Positions 41,357 through 49,380 of a stretch of 64,000 bases of DNA are shown here, in pieces. The stretch covers positions 1-64,000 of the forward strand of contig NZ_JAZDUE010000008.1 in the NCBI RefSeq assembly GCF_036350515.1. Direction: 5' to 3'. The notes beneath the pieces were generated by a model, which saw only the letters and a program-made list of their open reading frames with translations, was not told the origin of the DNA and did no database searches. The stretch's first letter is position 1, and each line of letters begins with the position of its first letter. Made by a program: the position numbers and the translations under genes. The DNA is from Gordonia prachuapensis. GTDB taxonomy: Bacteria > Actinomycetota > Actinomycetes > Mycobacteriales > Mycobacteriaceae.

Positions 41357-41435
41357 CGCGGTTCTGGCCGCACCTCCAGGTTCCGGCTTGGGGACGGTAC
41401 TGCGGCCAGAAGCGACAGGTGCGGCCGGAACCGCG
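41357..41435 (+). terminator. Competing hairpins after hspR
   Basis: A 19-base left arm starting CGCGGTTCTGGCC (41357-41375) pairs with 41417-41435 at 18 of 19 positions. The same left arm can instead pair its TTCTGGCCGC with GCGGCCAGAA at 41402-41411. The two structures exclude each other. It most likely ends the heat-shock operon; an attenuator for the next gene is possible. Confidence 0.65.
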
Positions 41436-41491
41436 AAAGCGACCCGCTACCCTGACTCGGGACAACGTGGCGGGGAGACAAGGACGGGGAC

Positions 41492-42610
41492 ATGGCCGAG
41501 ACCAGGAGCGCCCAGATCGCGGGCGATTCGGACTCGGACGGCTCGGTTCTGGGGATCTCCGTCGTCGAGGATCAGGTCGCATCCGTCGTGCGCAGCGCCG
41601 ACGGAGCCATCATCGCCAGCAATCTGGTGGAACTGCCCGATCCGTCGGCGCAGAGCGCCGAGAACGCCATCCACGAGCTGGTCGATTCGGTCCCCTACGA
41701 GATCGACCGGATCGGCGTCGCCTGCGCCCGCCCTGCCACGCAGAGTTATTTGCAAGCCAATCTCACCCCCAGTACCGCGCGACCGGCCTGGTACGACAAG
41801 GTCACCGTCACCGACATGCCCGCCGCCCTGGCCGAGGTTGCCCGCACCACGGCAGCGGGGCGAGGCATCATCGCGGTCGTCGACCTGGACCGTTCGGCGG
41901 TTCCGTCGCCGGGATCCTCGGTGGTCACGCTCGACTCGGCGACCGGGGAAGTCCTCGGCACCGCCGAGTTCGCCTATGGATCACCCGGGCCCGTCACCGA
42001 TCCCGCCAATGCGAGCGAGGTCGCGGATGCGGTGACTGCCGCACCCGGCGGGTCGTCGGTGACGTCGGTCGTCTGCACCGGTCCCGGCGCCGAGGTGCCC
42101 GGCGCACCTGAGGCCCTCGAGTACGCACTTGCCCGCCCGGTCACCGTGGCCGATCAGCCCGCACTGGCCGCCGCCCTCGGCGCGGCGGTGCTGTCCGGGA
42201 GCCGCCCGCGCGGTGCGGCAGGCGCCGTGTCGAACCGCCGGTGGTGGATGATCGGTGCCGCCCTGGTCGCAGCGCTGGCGCTCGGCGCGATCGCGGCGTC
42301 CGCGGTTTTCGCCGGCGTCGACGCCGCCGAGGACGAGGCGGCTCCCACCACGACGGTCACCGAGACGGCGCCGCCGTCGACGGTGACCCGAACCGCGGAA
42401 CCGGTCACCGAGGTCCGCACCGACGTCGCAACCACCACGGTGACGCGGTCGGGCGAGCCGGTCACCCGCACGTCCACGGCCACCGAAACCGAGACACAGA
42501 CCGAGACCGAAACCGTGACGGAGGCCCCGACGGCGACGGTCACCGAGACCGTGACGACGACGGTCACGACCGCGGCGCCGGGCGGACCGGGCGGCCAGCC
42601 GAATCCCTGA
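41492..42610 (+). CDS. Single-pass membrane protein with Thr/Glu/Val-rich tail (DUF7159-like N-domain)
   Basis: This 372-residue protein has a cytoplasmic N-domain starting VLGISVVEDQVASVVRSADG, reminiscent of the first strands of actin/Hsp70-fold or mycobacterial DUF7159 proteins. One transmembrane helix follows near residues 251-273 (MIGAALVAALALGAIAASAVFAG), then about 95 residues of low-complexity TVTET-type repeats ending in Pro/Gly. The tail is probably exposed outside the membrane. The gene lies directly after the heat-shock operon on the same strand. Function unknown. Confidence 0.7.
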   Translation: MAETRSAQIAGDSDSDGSVLGISVVEDQVASVVRSADGAIIASNLVELPDPSAQSAENAIHELVDSVPYEIDRIGVACARPATQSYLQANLTPSTARPAWYDKVTVTDMPAALAEVARTTAAGRGIIAVVDLDRSAVPSPGSSVVTLDSATGEVLGTAEFAYGSPGPVTDPANASEVADAVTAAPGGSSVTSVVCTGPGAEVPGAPEALEYALARPVTVADQPALAAALGAAVLSGSRPRGAAGAVSNRRWWMIGAALVAALALGAIAASAVFAGVDAAEDEAAPTTTVTETAPPSTVTRTAEPVTEVRTDVATTTVTRSGEPVTRTSTATETETQTETETVTEAPTATVTETVTTTVTTAAPGGPGGQPNP

Positions 42611-42617
42611 CCGGGAC

Positions 42618-43769
42618 TCAGACCACCGGGTCGTGCTGGATGAGGCTGGCGCGCGCGCCCGCGATCAGCATCCGCCGACGCGTCGCCTCGATCATCCGTG
42701 CCGATCCCGCGATCAGCACCTGATGGTCGTCCCACGGTCCGGCTGCCGCGGCGACCTCGGCGAGAGTGCCGATCTGGTGCTCGATTCCCAACGCCTCCGG
42801 TGTCGTCATCGCGGTGATCCACCACGGGTCCTCGGTCTGCTCGGAGACCGCCGTGACCCGCAGCCACGGGTTGGTCGTGGCGATCCGGCGCAGCACCGCG
42901 AGGTCGTAGAGTTCCCCGGGGTAGCGCATCCCGTAGAAGATGTGTGTCGACGGGGTGTCCGCCCGTTTGGACATCTCGATCAACAACGCGCGCAGGGGTG
43001 CCAGTCCGGTGCCGCCGGCGACCATCACGATCGGCCGGTCGTATTCGACGTGCAGGGTCCCGTGACCCTGCGCGAAGTACCAGGTGTCGCCGGCCCGGGT
43101 CTCGCCGACGATGGCGGTGCTGACCGCACCGCCCTGGACCGCTCGCACGTGGAACTCGAGTTCGCCGCGCGGGTTGGGCGGTATCGCCGGTGACAGGTTC
43201 CGCCACGCCTTGGGGCGCTGAGGAACCTGCACCTCCAGGTATTGGCCGGGCGCGAACCGCATCGGCGATGTGGTGAGCAACCGTACGACCGCGAGGTCGC
43301 GGGTGATCCGGAACTTCTCCACCACCTCGGCCGACCACAGCGCGGGATGCGGCGCGGTCTCGGCGGCGCCACGCATCACCCCGGTGGTCAGCATCATCGC
43401 CTGACTGACCGTCTGCGCGGTCTCGTCGTCCCAGTAGTCGCCGAGGATGGACGCGAACTCGGCGATCAGCGCCTGGTAGATGACGCCGTAGTGTTCCGGG
43501 CGCACACCGTACTTGCGGTGATCGCGTCCGAGCTGTGCCAGGAACTCCACCAGTTCCCCATGACCCTCGCGTTGGGGAATGACGTCGAGAACGTGATCGA
43601 TGACGCGGAAGAAGGCGTCGCGCTGACCGGACATCACCGCGGGAAACAGCTCTCGCAGATCTGGATCGATCGAGAACATCCGGGTGTACACGTTCGAGGC
43701 GAAGCGATCAGGTTCGCGGCGGATCAACTCGCGGAGATGGTGGAGGGTGTGCCGTGAGTGGCTCGGCAT
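42618..43769 (-). CDS. Globin-reductase fusion (flavohemoglobin-like)
   Basis: This 383-residue protein combines an N-terminal globin domain (about residues 1-135; FASNVYTRMFSIDPDLRELFP and the proximal-His segment GVRPEHYGVIYQAL) with an FNR-type reductase. The latter has an FAD region reading RNLSPA where RxYS is usual, and the NAD motif VAGGTGLAPLRALL. Flavohemoglobins oxidise nitric oxide to nitrate; actinobacterial variants may have other roles, including D-lactate-linked peroxide defence. The start was placed at the Met before PSHSRH. It converges with the upstream membrane protein gene with 7 bases between stops. Confidence 0.86.
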   Translation of the reverse strand: MPSHSRHTLHHLRELIRREPDRFASNVYTRMFSIDPDLRELFPAVMSGQRDAFFRVIDHVLDVIPQREGHGELVEFLAQLGRDHRKYGVRPEHYGVIYQALIAEFASILGDYWDDETAQTVSQAMMLTTGVMRGAAETAPHPALWSAEVVEKFRITRDLAVVRLLTTSPMRFAPGQYLEVQVPQRPKAWRNLSPAIPPNPRGELEFHVRAVQGGAVSTAIVGETRAGDTWYFAQGHGTLHVEYDRPIVMVAGGTGLAPLRALLIEMSKRADTPSTHIFYGMRYPGELYDLAVLRRIATTNPWLRVTAVSEQTEDPWWITAMTTPEALGIEHQIGTLAEVAAAAGPWDDHQVLIAGSARMIEATRRRMLIAGARASLIQHDPVV

Positions 43770-43911
43770 GAGGCGCGTCACCTCCCCTGAATGCGTGTCG
43801 GTCCTTCGATGAGCGGATCTCCCGCCCACGACAGCCTAGCGGTCGCTGGACGACGACTTACGATCCATCAATCGATGTCGGGTTCGTCCGGACTGTGGCA
43901 ATGTCGGGGAG

Positions 43912-45039
43912 GTGAGCTCGCTCGATGGTGTTGTTCCAGCCATAGTCGATGCCCACCTCCACCAGTGGAATCCGCGGACGACACCGTGGGCGGCGAATCG
44001 ACTCTCCCGGCTGTACCGGTTCGTGCCGTCCTTCGGCGACCGGGTCTTCCCGATGGTCGTGTCGCAGGCCGACCGCGAGTACGTGCTGACGCCCAGCACC
44101 GTCGCGCGTGTCTACGAGCCGATGCAGTATCTCGCCGACACCTCACCTTTGTTCGACGGCGTCGGCACACGGGTGGACACGGTCGTGCACATGGAATCGC
44201 ACTGGCGGGGCGACGAGGCGGCCGGGCGGCTGGACACGCCGGCCGGTCGGTCGGCGGTGGAGGAGACCCGGTACGTGACCGCGCTGCCGTTCGGAGAGGA
44301 CTCACTCCCACGCCTCGGGGCGATCGTCGCCCACGCCGACCCGCGGGCCGAACGGTTCGGTGAGCTGCTCGACGAACATGCCGCCCTCACCGATCGTCTG
44401 CGCGGCATCCGCTGGATCACCACCCGCCACCCGGACCCGAAGATCCGCAACGGCGCCGACGCCGACGGCATCCTCGCGTCGCCCGCATTCCTGAAGGGGT
44501 TCGCCGACGTCGCCGAACGCCGCCTGGTGTTCGATGCCTTCGTGTACTCGCATCAGCTGTATGACGTCGTCACGCTGGCGCGGGAGTATCCGGAGGTCAC
44601 GATCGTCGTCGATCACATCGGGGCGCCGGTGGGACTGTTCGGGCCCGTCGGTGCGCGCACCGGTGCGACGGCCGGTGCACGTGCGGACATCCTGCGGCTG
44701 TGGCGCGAGCGGATGTTCACGCTCGCCTCCTGTCCCAACGTGATGGTGAAGCTGTCCGGGCTCGGTCTGCCGGTCCTCGGCTATGGGAGGGAACGCTGGG
44801 GCAATGTCGGGAGTCGTGCGACGCTCACCGAGATGATCGGCCCCCTCGTCGATCACGCGTTCGCCAACTTCGGTCCGGATCGTCTGATCTTCGGCTCCAA
44901 CTTCCCGATCGACAAGCCGAACGTCTCGTTCGACATGATCGTCGGTGCCCTGATCGACCTCATCGCGCCGCGTGGGGGCGACTATGCGCTCGCGAATGTG
45001 TTCCGGGAGAATGCGTTACGTGTGTACAGCATCGACTAG
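43912..45039 (+). CDS. Amidohydrolase family 2 (TIM-barrel metal-dependent hydrolase)
   Basis: This 375-residue protein has the COG3618-type amidohydrolase features: IVDAHLHQWNP (metal-binding HxH), VVHMESHWRGDE, HIGAP and the C-terminal catalytic Asp region FGSNFPIDKP. Members hydrolyse lactones or amides or act as decarboxylases. The GTG start follows GGGGAG. It diverges from the globin-reductase and is followed by a repeat block. Substrate unknown. Confidence 0.85.
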   Translation: MSSLDGVVPAIVDAHLHQWNPRTTPWAANRLSRLYRFVPSFGDRVFPMVVSQADREYVLTPSTVARVYEPMQYLADTSPLFDGVGTRVDTVVHMESHWRGDEAAGRLDTPAGRSAVEETRYVTALPFGEDSLPRLGAIVAHADPRAERFGELLDEHAALTDRLRGIRWITTRHPDPKIRNGADADGILASPAFLKGFADVAERRLVFDAFVYSHQLYDVVTLAREYPEVTIVVDHIGAPVGLFGPVGARTGATAGARADILRLWRERMFTLASCPNVMVKLSGLGLPVLGYGRERWGNVGSRATLTEMIGPLVDHAFANFGPDRLIFGSNFPIDKPNVSFDMIVGALIDLIAPRGGDYALANVFRENALRVYSID

Positions 45040-45409
45040 ACGCGCGCTCCCGTTGATCGAGTAGCCCGGAGCGCGCTCCTCCCGCTGATCGAGTAGCCCG
45101 GAGCGCTAGCGGAGGGTGTATCGAGATCTCTTGCGCTGCTGTGGGTCTCGATACGGCCTCGGCTAGCGCCTCGGCCTACTCGACCGGCGGTTGGGGTGTC
45201 TTCTCGTTGGTCGAGTGGCTGGGGCGCGTCTTTTTCGTTGATCGAGTGCCCGGGGCGCGTCCCTCCCGTTGATCGAGTAGCCCGGAGCGCTAGCGGGGGG
45301 TGTATCGAGATCTCTTGCGCTGCTGTGGGTCTCGATACGGCCTCGGCTAGCGCCTCGGCCTACTCGACCAGCGGTTGGGGAGTTTCGGCCAGCGAAAAAC
45401 CAGCTTCGT
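45040..45409. repeat. Intergenic block with two tandem copies of a ~100-bp imperfect palindrome
   Basis: This 370-base gap contains no gene. A unit of about 110 bases occurs twice with a 184-base period (GATCGAGTAG at 45087 and 45271). Each unit has two 42-base arms that are imperfect inverse copies: GATCGAGTAG-CCC-GGAGCGCTAGCG...GTATCGAGATC on the left and its near complement ending CGGCCTACTCGACC on the right, around a 15-base loop. A partial GATCGAGTAG unit precedes the first copy, at 45055. This is a dispersed palindromic repeat family; small ORFs read through it are artefacts. Confidence 0.88.
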
Positions 45410-46396
45410 CTACTCCACCAACGGCTTCGCCCGCCGCAACCACCACCGACGACGCTGGGGCGTCGGCACCGGCACGTCGAGGAGCGCGCGCCGGACGATG
45501 TCGGTGAACTCTGCACACGTCGGGTACCGGTCGGCGGGGTTCTTGGCGAGAGCCTTGGCGAACACCGAGTTCAACGCCGACGGCAGCCACGGCTGGGTCT
45601 TGGTGAGGCGTGGGATCGGGTCGTGCAGGTGGGCGTAGGTGATGGCGAACGCGGTGGCCCGCGGGAACGGGGGTTCGCCGGTGAGCAGCTCGAACAAGCT
45701 TGCCGCCAACGCATACTGATCGGTGGCCGGCGAGATCCTGCTGGCGGTGAGCAATTCGGGTGCGGCGTACGCGATCGACCCCTGCACGCGACCGTTGCGG
45801 GCGAGTGGCCGCGCGTCATCGAGCAATTGCGCGATCCCGAAATCCGTCAGCACCGCACGTGTCGGTGTCGAAGTCGTGGACACGATGATGTTGGCGGGCT
45901 TCACATCTCGATGGAGCACCTCGCAGCTGTGCGCGTAGTCGAGGGCGTCGGCGATCTGACGTCCGATCTCCACGGTTGCGGCGACCTCGGCCTGTGTCGG
46001 GTGCGGTCCGACGAGTTCGTTGGCCGACACCCCGGCCACGTACTCCATCGTCATCCACAGAACCGTTGCGGGCGTGCGGTTGTCGACCCCGAGTTCGTCG
46101 ATGTCCAGTTCACCGCGGGCGTGCATGTGGACGATGTTGGGATGATCGAGCAGGGAGGCGATCGAGAACTCCCGTTCGAAACGCTCACGGATGCGTTGCT
46201 GATCGGCGGATCGGGTGTGGAGCACCTTGAGCGCAAGCGGTTCCGGATGCGATGCGGTGTGGACGCGGTACACCTCGGCGCTGCTGCCGCTTCCCAGGAA
46301 GGCATCGATGTGGTGGTCGGCCACCACGTCACCGGCGGCGAACACCACATCGGTGTCGTCGCGGGTGCGCCGATCGGCGCGGTGCGGCGTGGTCAT
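45410..46396 (-). CDS. Soluble Ser/Thr protein kinase
   Basis: This 328-residue Hanks-type kinase has the Gly loop LGSGSSAEVYRV, the ATP-anchoring Lys in ALKVL, catalytic HRDVKPANI, the DFG motif DFGIA and APELLTASRISPATDQYALA. There is no transmembrane segment and no PASTA or other sensor domain; the protein ends shortly after the kinase fold in a basic RRRWWLRRAK tail. It is therefore a cytoplasmic signalling kinase of PknH/PknK-like catalytic type with an unknown input. Its 3' end directly abuts the palindromic repeat block. Confidence 0.9.
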   Translation of the reverse strand: MTTPHRADRRTRDDTDVVFAAGDVVADHHIDAFLGSGSSAEVYRVHTASHPEPLALKVLHTRSADQQRIRERFEREFSIASLLDHPNIVHMHARGELDIDELGVDNRTPATVLWMTMEYVAGVSANELVGPHPTQAEVAATVEIGRQIADALDYAHSCEVLHRDVKPANIIVSTTSTPTRAVLTDFGIAQLLDDARPLARNGRVQGSIAYAAPELLTASRISPATDQYALAASLFELLTGEPPFPRATAFAITYAHLHDPIPRLTKTQPWLPSALNSVFAKALAKNPADRYPTCAEFTDIVRRALLDVPVPTPQRRRWWLRRAKPLVE

Positions 46397-46484
46397 CGTG
46401 TCGACCGCTACTCGTCGACGATCTGCGCTTGGAAATCGTTCACCCGGACCATTGTGCCGGGTCACGGGGCAGATCGCCGCAGCG

Positions 46485-47420
46485 TCACCCCGGTGGCGGA
46501 GGCCCGCCCGGCCCACCGGGACCCCCGGGGCCGCCCGGTCCGCCACCCCCGGCGGGCGGGGCGCCCATACTCGCCTGGTTGTCCTCCCGCGCGGCCACGC
46601 CGATGGTGATCGAGATGTCCATGCCGTCGGCGGGTGTGCCCTCGACGGTGGCCAGCTCCGCGTCCCACCCGTCGCCGAAGACGTTGTCGGACGCCAACGT
46701 CACGTCCGACATGTTGGACACGCTCTGCGTGTAGCCGCTGTCGTGGTCGAACACCGCGGTGCAGGCGTCCTCGGGGAGCGCGATCTGCGAGGTGAGCCGG
46801 GCGTCGGAACCGGCGACGGCCTGCTCCAGGGAGTCGAACACCTCGAAGTGGATGTGCGGCCAGCGGCCCGCGTAGCAGGCGGGGAAGATCGTGGTGAACC
46901 GCACGACCCCCTCGGCGTCGGCGACCTGCACGCCACGCAGATAGTTCTGGTCGGCGACGTCGTCGCTGTACATCGAGTAGTTGCCGGCGCGGTCGCAATG
47001 CCACACGTAGACGGCCATGCCCTCGCCGGGCGAGCAGTCGGCGACCAGGTCCTGCATGGTGATCGTCAGGGTGGCGGGCACGCCCTCGGCGGTGCCGGAG
47101 GCGTCGCCAAAACTCGATCGGATGTCGCTGCGGACGATCCCGGACGCGATCAGCACGTTGGGGCCGTTGGAACCGTCGCCGGGGTAGGGGCCGGCGGTCT
47201 CACCGGGAGCTGCGGGAGCACAACCCTGTGCGGTGCCCGATGTGCCGGACGCGGCCGCCGACGACGTCGACGATTCGCCGGTGGTGGATGTGCCGTTGCC
47301 GCAGGCCGCCGCGGTGGTCGCGACGGCGCCGGTCGCAAACAACATCAGTGCGCGTCGGCGACTGAGATTTCGCAGGTCGAACCGCAGTCCGCGGTCGTGG
47401 TCATGTGTTTCGGGCCGCAT
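46485..47420 (-). CDS. Exported intradiol-dioxygenase-like lipoprotein
   Basis: This 311-residue protein starts with a twin-arginine-like signal (SRRRALMLFATGAVATTAAACG), whose Cys also fits a lipobox, followed by a Ser/Thr linker. The body resembles the intradiol ring-cleavage dioxygenase barrel: VYVWHCDRAGNYSMY supplies Tyr ligands and GRWPHIHFEVF two His ligands for iron. A C-terminal Gly-Pro low-complexity tail follows. Similar extracellular dioxygenase-like proteins occur widely in actinobacteria, and substrate evidence is scant. It may act on catechols outside the cell. The start at 47420 was chosen over 47435; both keep the signal. Confidence 0.83.
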   Translation of the reverse strand: MRPETHDHDRGLRFDLRNLSRRRALMLFATGAVATTAAACGNGTSTTGESSTSSAAASGTSGTAQGCAPAAPGETAGPYPGDGSNGPNVLIASGIVRSDIRSSFGDASGTAEGVPATLTITMQDLVADCSPGEGMAVYVWHCDRAGNYSMYSDDVADQNYLRGVQVADAEGVVRFTTIFPACYAGRWPHIHFEVFDSLEQAVAGSDARLTSQIALPEDACTAVFDHDSGYTQSVSNMSDVTLASDNVFGDGWDAELATVEGTPADGMDISITIGVAAREDNQASMGAPPAGGGGPGGPGGPGGPGGPPPPG

Positions 47421-47545
47421 GTCGCCAACGTACAAAGCGGACGTTCCGCTCGTCCCGGAAAGCGCTGTGCGGTCCCTGTGAACCGTCCTTTCCGGACCAC
47501 CGGCAGCGGGCCGTTCCGTTCGCCGCTGCCGCCTACAGTGAGGAC

Positions 47546-48916
47546 ATGACCGACGTCATCAGCCCCGATTCGCTCATCGCCGAACTGCCCGACGGGATGG
47601 TGGTGACCGACCCCGACATCCTCGGCGGGTATCGGCAGGATCGCGCGTTCGACCCGGATGCCGGTACCCCGTTGGCACTGGTGCGGCCGACGACGACGGC
47701 AGAGGTGCAGACCGTGGTGCGCTGGTGCGCCCACCACCGGGTACCGCTGGTCACTCGGGGTGCGGGCACGAGCCTGTCGGGCGGGTCGACCGCCGTCGAC
47801 GGCGCGCTGGTGTTGTCGACGGAGAAGATGCGCGGCCTCGTCATCGATACCGCGACACGAACCGCGGTGGTGCAGCCGGGCCTGTTCAATGCCGAGGTGA
47901 AGGCGGCCGCCGCGGCCCATGGCCTGTGGTATCCGCCGGACCCGTCGTCGTTCGAGATCTGCTCGATCGGCGGCAACGTCGCCACCAACGCGGGCGGGCT
48001 GTGTTGCGTGAAATACGGCGTCACCACCGACTACGTGCTCGGCCTCGAAGTGGTACTGGCCGACGGCCGCGCGATGCGCCTCGGCGGCAAACAACTCAAG
48101 GACTCGGCCGGACTGCCGCTGACCAAGCTGTTCGTCGGCAGCGAAGGGGTGCTCGGCATCGTCACCGAGGTCACTCTGCGGCTGCTGCCACCCCAGGCTC
48201 CGGCGTGCACGGTCGTCGGCAGTTTCGCCTCGGTGCACCAGGCGAGTGAGGCGGTCCTGGCGATCACCGCGCAGATCCGCCCGGCGATGCTGGAGTTCAT
48301 GGATTCGGTGTCCATCAACGCCGTCGAGGACATGCTGCGGATGGGCCTCGACCGGCAGGCCGGCGCGCTGGTGGTGGCGCAATCGGATGCGCCCGGCCCG
48401 GCCGGCGCCGCAGAGGTCGAGATCATCGAGCGTGCGTTCGCCGAGCACGGTGCCGCCGAGGTGTTCGCCACCGACGACCCTCAGGAGGGGGAGGCCTTCA
48501 CTGCCGCACGACGAGCGGCCATCCCGGCGGTGGAGAAGCTGGGCTCACTACTGCTCGAAGACGTCGGGGTCGCGTTACCGCAGCTCCCGGCGCTGATCGA
48601 CGGCGTCGCGGCGATCGCTTCCGAGCGCCGGGTGATGATCTCCGTGATCGCACATGCCGGGGACGGCAACACCCATCCGCTGATCGTGTTCGACCCCGCC
48701 GACACCGACGAACACGACCGGGCGCAGCTCGCGTTCGGGGAGATCATGGACCTCGCCATCTCGCTCGGCGGCACCATCACCGGCGAGCACGGGGTGGGTC
48801 GACTCAAGAAGGGCTGGCTGCCGAACCAGGTCGGCGACGACGTCATGGACCTCACTGCGACCATCAAGAACGCCCTCGACCCACACGGACTGCTCAACCC
48901 GGGAGTGATCCTCTGA
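47546..48916 (+). CDS. FAD-linked oxidase (glycolate oxidase GlcD / D-lactate dehydrogenase-like)
   Basis: This 456-residue protein has the PCMH FAD-binding domain (PLVTRGAGTSLSGGS, SIGGNVATNAGGLCCVKYG, LFVGSEGVLGIVTEVTLRLLP) and the C-terminal cap with GDGNTHPLIVFDP and GEHGVGRLKK. It oxidises a 2-hydroxy acid such as glycolate or D-lactate. GlcE and GlcF partners are absent, so it is the stand-alone type. It diverges from the intradiol-like gene and lies upstream of the permease/glycerate-kinase operon, which could use its product after conversion to glycerate. Confidence 0.9.
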   Translation: MTDVISPDSLIAELPDGMVVTDPDILGGYRQDRAFDPDAGTPLALVRPTTTAEVQTVVRWCAHHRVPLVTRGAGTSLSGGSTAVDGALVLSTEKMRGLVIDTATRTAVVQPGLFNAEVKAAAAAHGLWYPPDPSSFEICSIGGNVATNAGGLCCVKYGVTTDYVLGLEVVLADGRAMRLGGKQLKDSAGLPLTKLFVGSEGVLGIVTEVTLRLLPPQAPACTVVGSFASVHQASEAVLAITAQIRPAMLEFMDSVSINAVEDMLRMGLDRQAGALVVAQSDAPGPAGAAEVEIIERAFAEHGAAEVFATDDPQEGEAFTAARRAAIPAVEKLGSLLLEDVGVALPQLPALIDGVAAIASERRVMISVIAHAGDGNTHPLIVFDPADTDEHDRAQLAFGEIMDLAISLGGTITGEHGVGRLKKGWLPNQVGDDVMDLTATIKNALDPHGLLNPGVIL

Positions 48917-48930
48917 GCTGGGAAAACGGT

Positions 48931-48984
48931 AGATGAAAAAAGCTTCATCTTCCCCTCATGAACGAATCACGCACACCGTTCATG
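48931..48984 (+). promoter_or_regulatory. Two inverted repeats upstream of the acidic membrane protein
   Basis: AGATGAA-AAAAGC-TTCATCT (48931-48950) and CATGAACG...CGTTCATG (48957-48964 with 48977-48984) are two perfect short palindromes between the FAD oxidase stop and the operon encoding the two-component system. Autoregulation by that response regulator is plausible. The first could also act as a terminator. Confidence 0.5.
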
Positions 48985-48993
48985 GTTGTGATC

Positions 48994-49380
48994 ATGAACA
49001 TCACCCGCCCCCTCGTCGCACTCGTCGTGATCGGTGCGGCCGCTGTCGCCGTCGTCGCCGGCTTTGTCCTGACCCGGTCACCCGGACCCGACCTCGATCC
49101 CTCGCCGGTGGTGGTCAGCGTGCCGCCTGAACCCACCAGCAGCACTCCCGCCGCACCCCCGGTTCCGCAGGCGCCCCCGGCGCCACGCGTCGTCGACCGC
49201 GATGACGACGACCGAACTGACGACTGGGGAGACGACGACTGGGACGATCGCCCCGCGCCTCAGAATCCCGCGCCCCAGAATCCCGCGCCCCCTGTGGACG
49301 ACTTCGACGACGACGCGGATGACGACCTGGACGACGGCACCGACGACATCGACGATGATGATGCCGGCGACGATGACTGA
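48994..49380 (+). CDS. Small membrane-anchored Asp-rich protein
   Basis: This protein of about 128 residues has an N-terminal transmembrane helix (PLVALVVIGAAAVAVVAGFVL), a Pro-rich stalk and a tail made mostly of Asp (DDDADDDLDDGTDDIDDDD). Such tails can bind divalent cations. The histidine kinase start overlaps its end, so it is translationally coupled to the sensor. The exact start is uncertain: in-frame ATGs at 48958 and 48982 also exist, but palindromes occupy that stretch. No family recognised; a role as a periplasmic cation-sensing accessory is speculation. Confidence 0.65.
   Translation: MNITRPLVALVVIGAAAVAVVAGFVLTRSPGPDLDPSPVVVSVPPEPTSSTPAAPPVPQAPPAPRVVDRDDDDRTDDWGDDDWDDRPAPQNPAPQNPAPPVDDFDDDADDDLDDGTDDIDDDDAGDDD

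Noticed and set aside
45163..45516. Small open frames in the 45 kb gap
   Set aside because: They run through the palindromic repeats and repeat their own sequence. No ribosome sites or recognisable domains.
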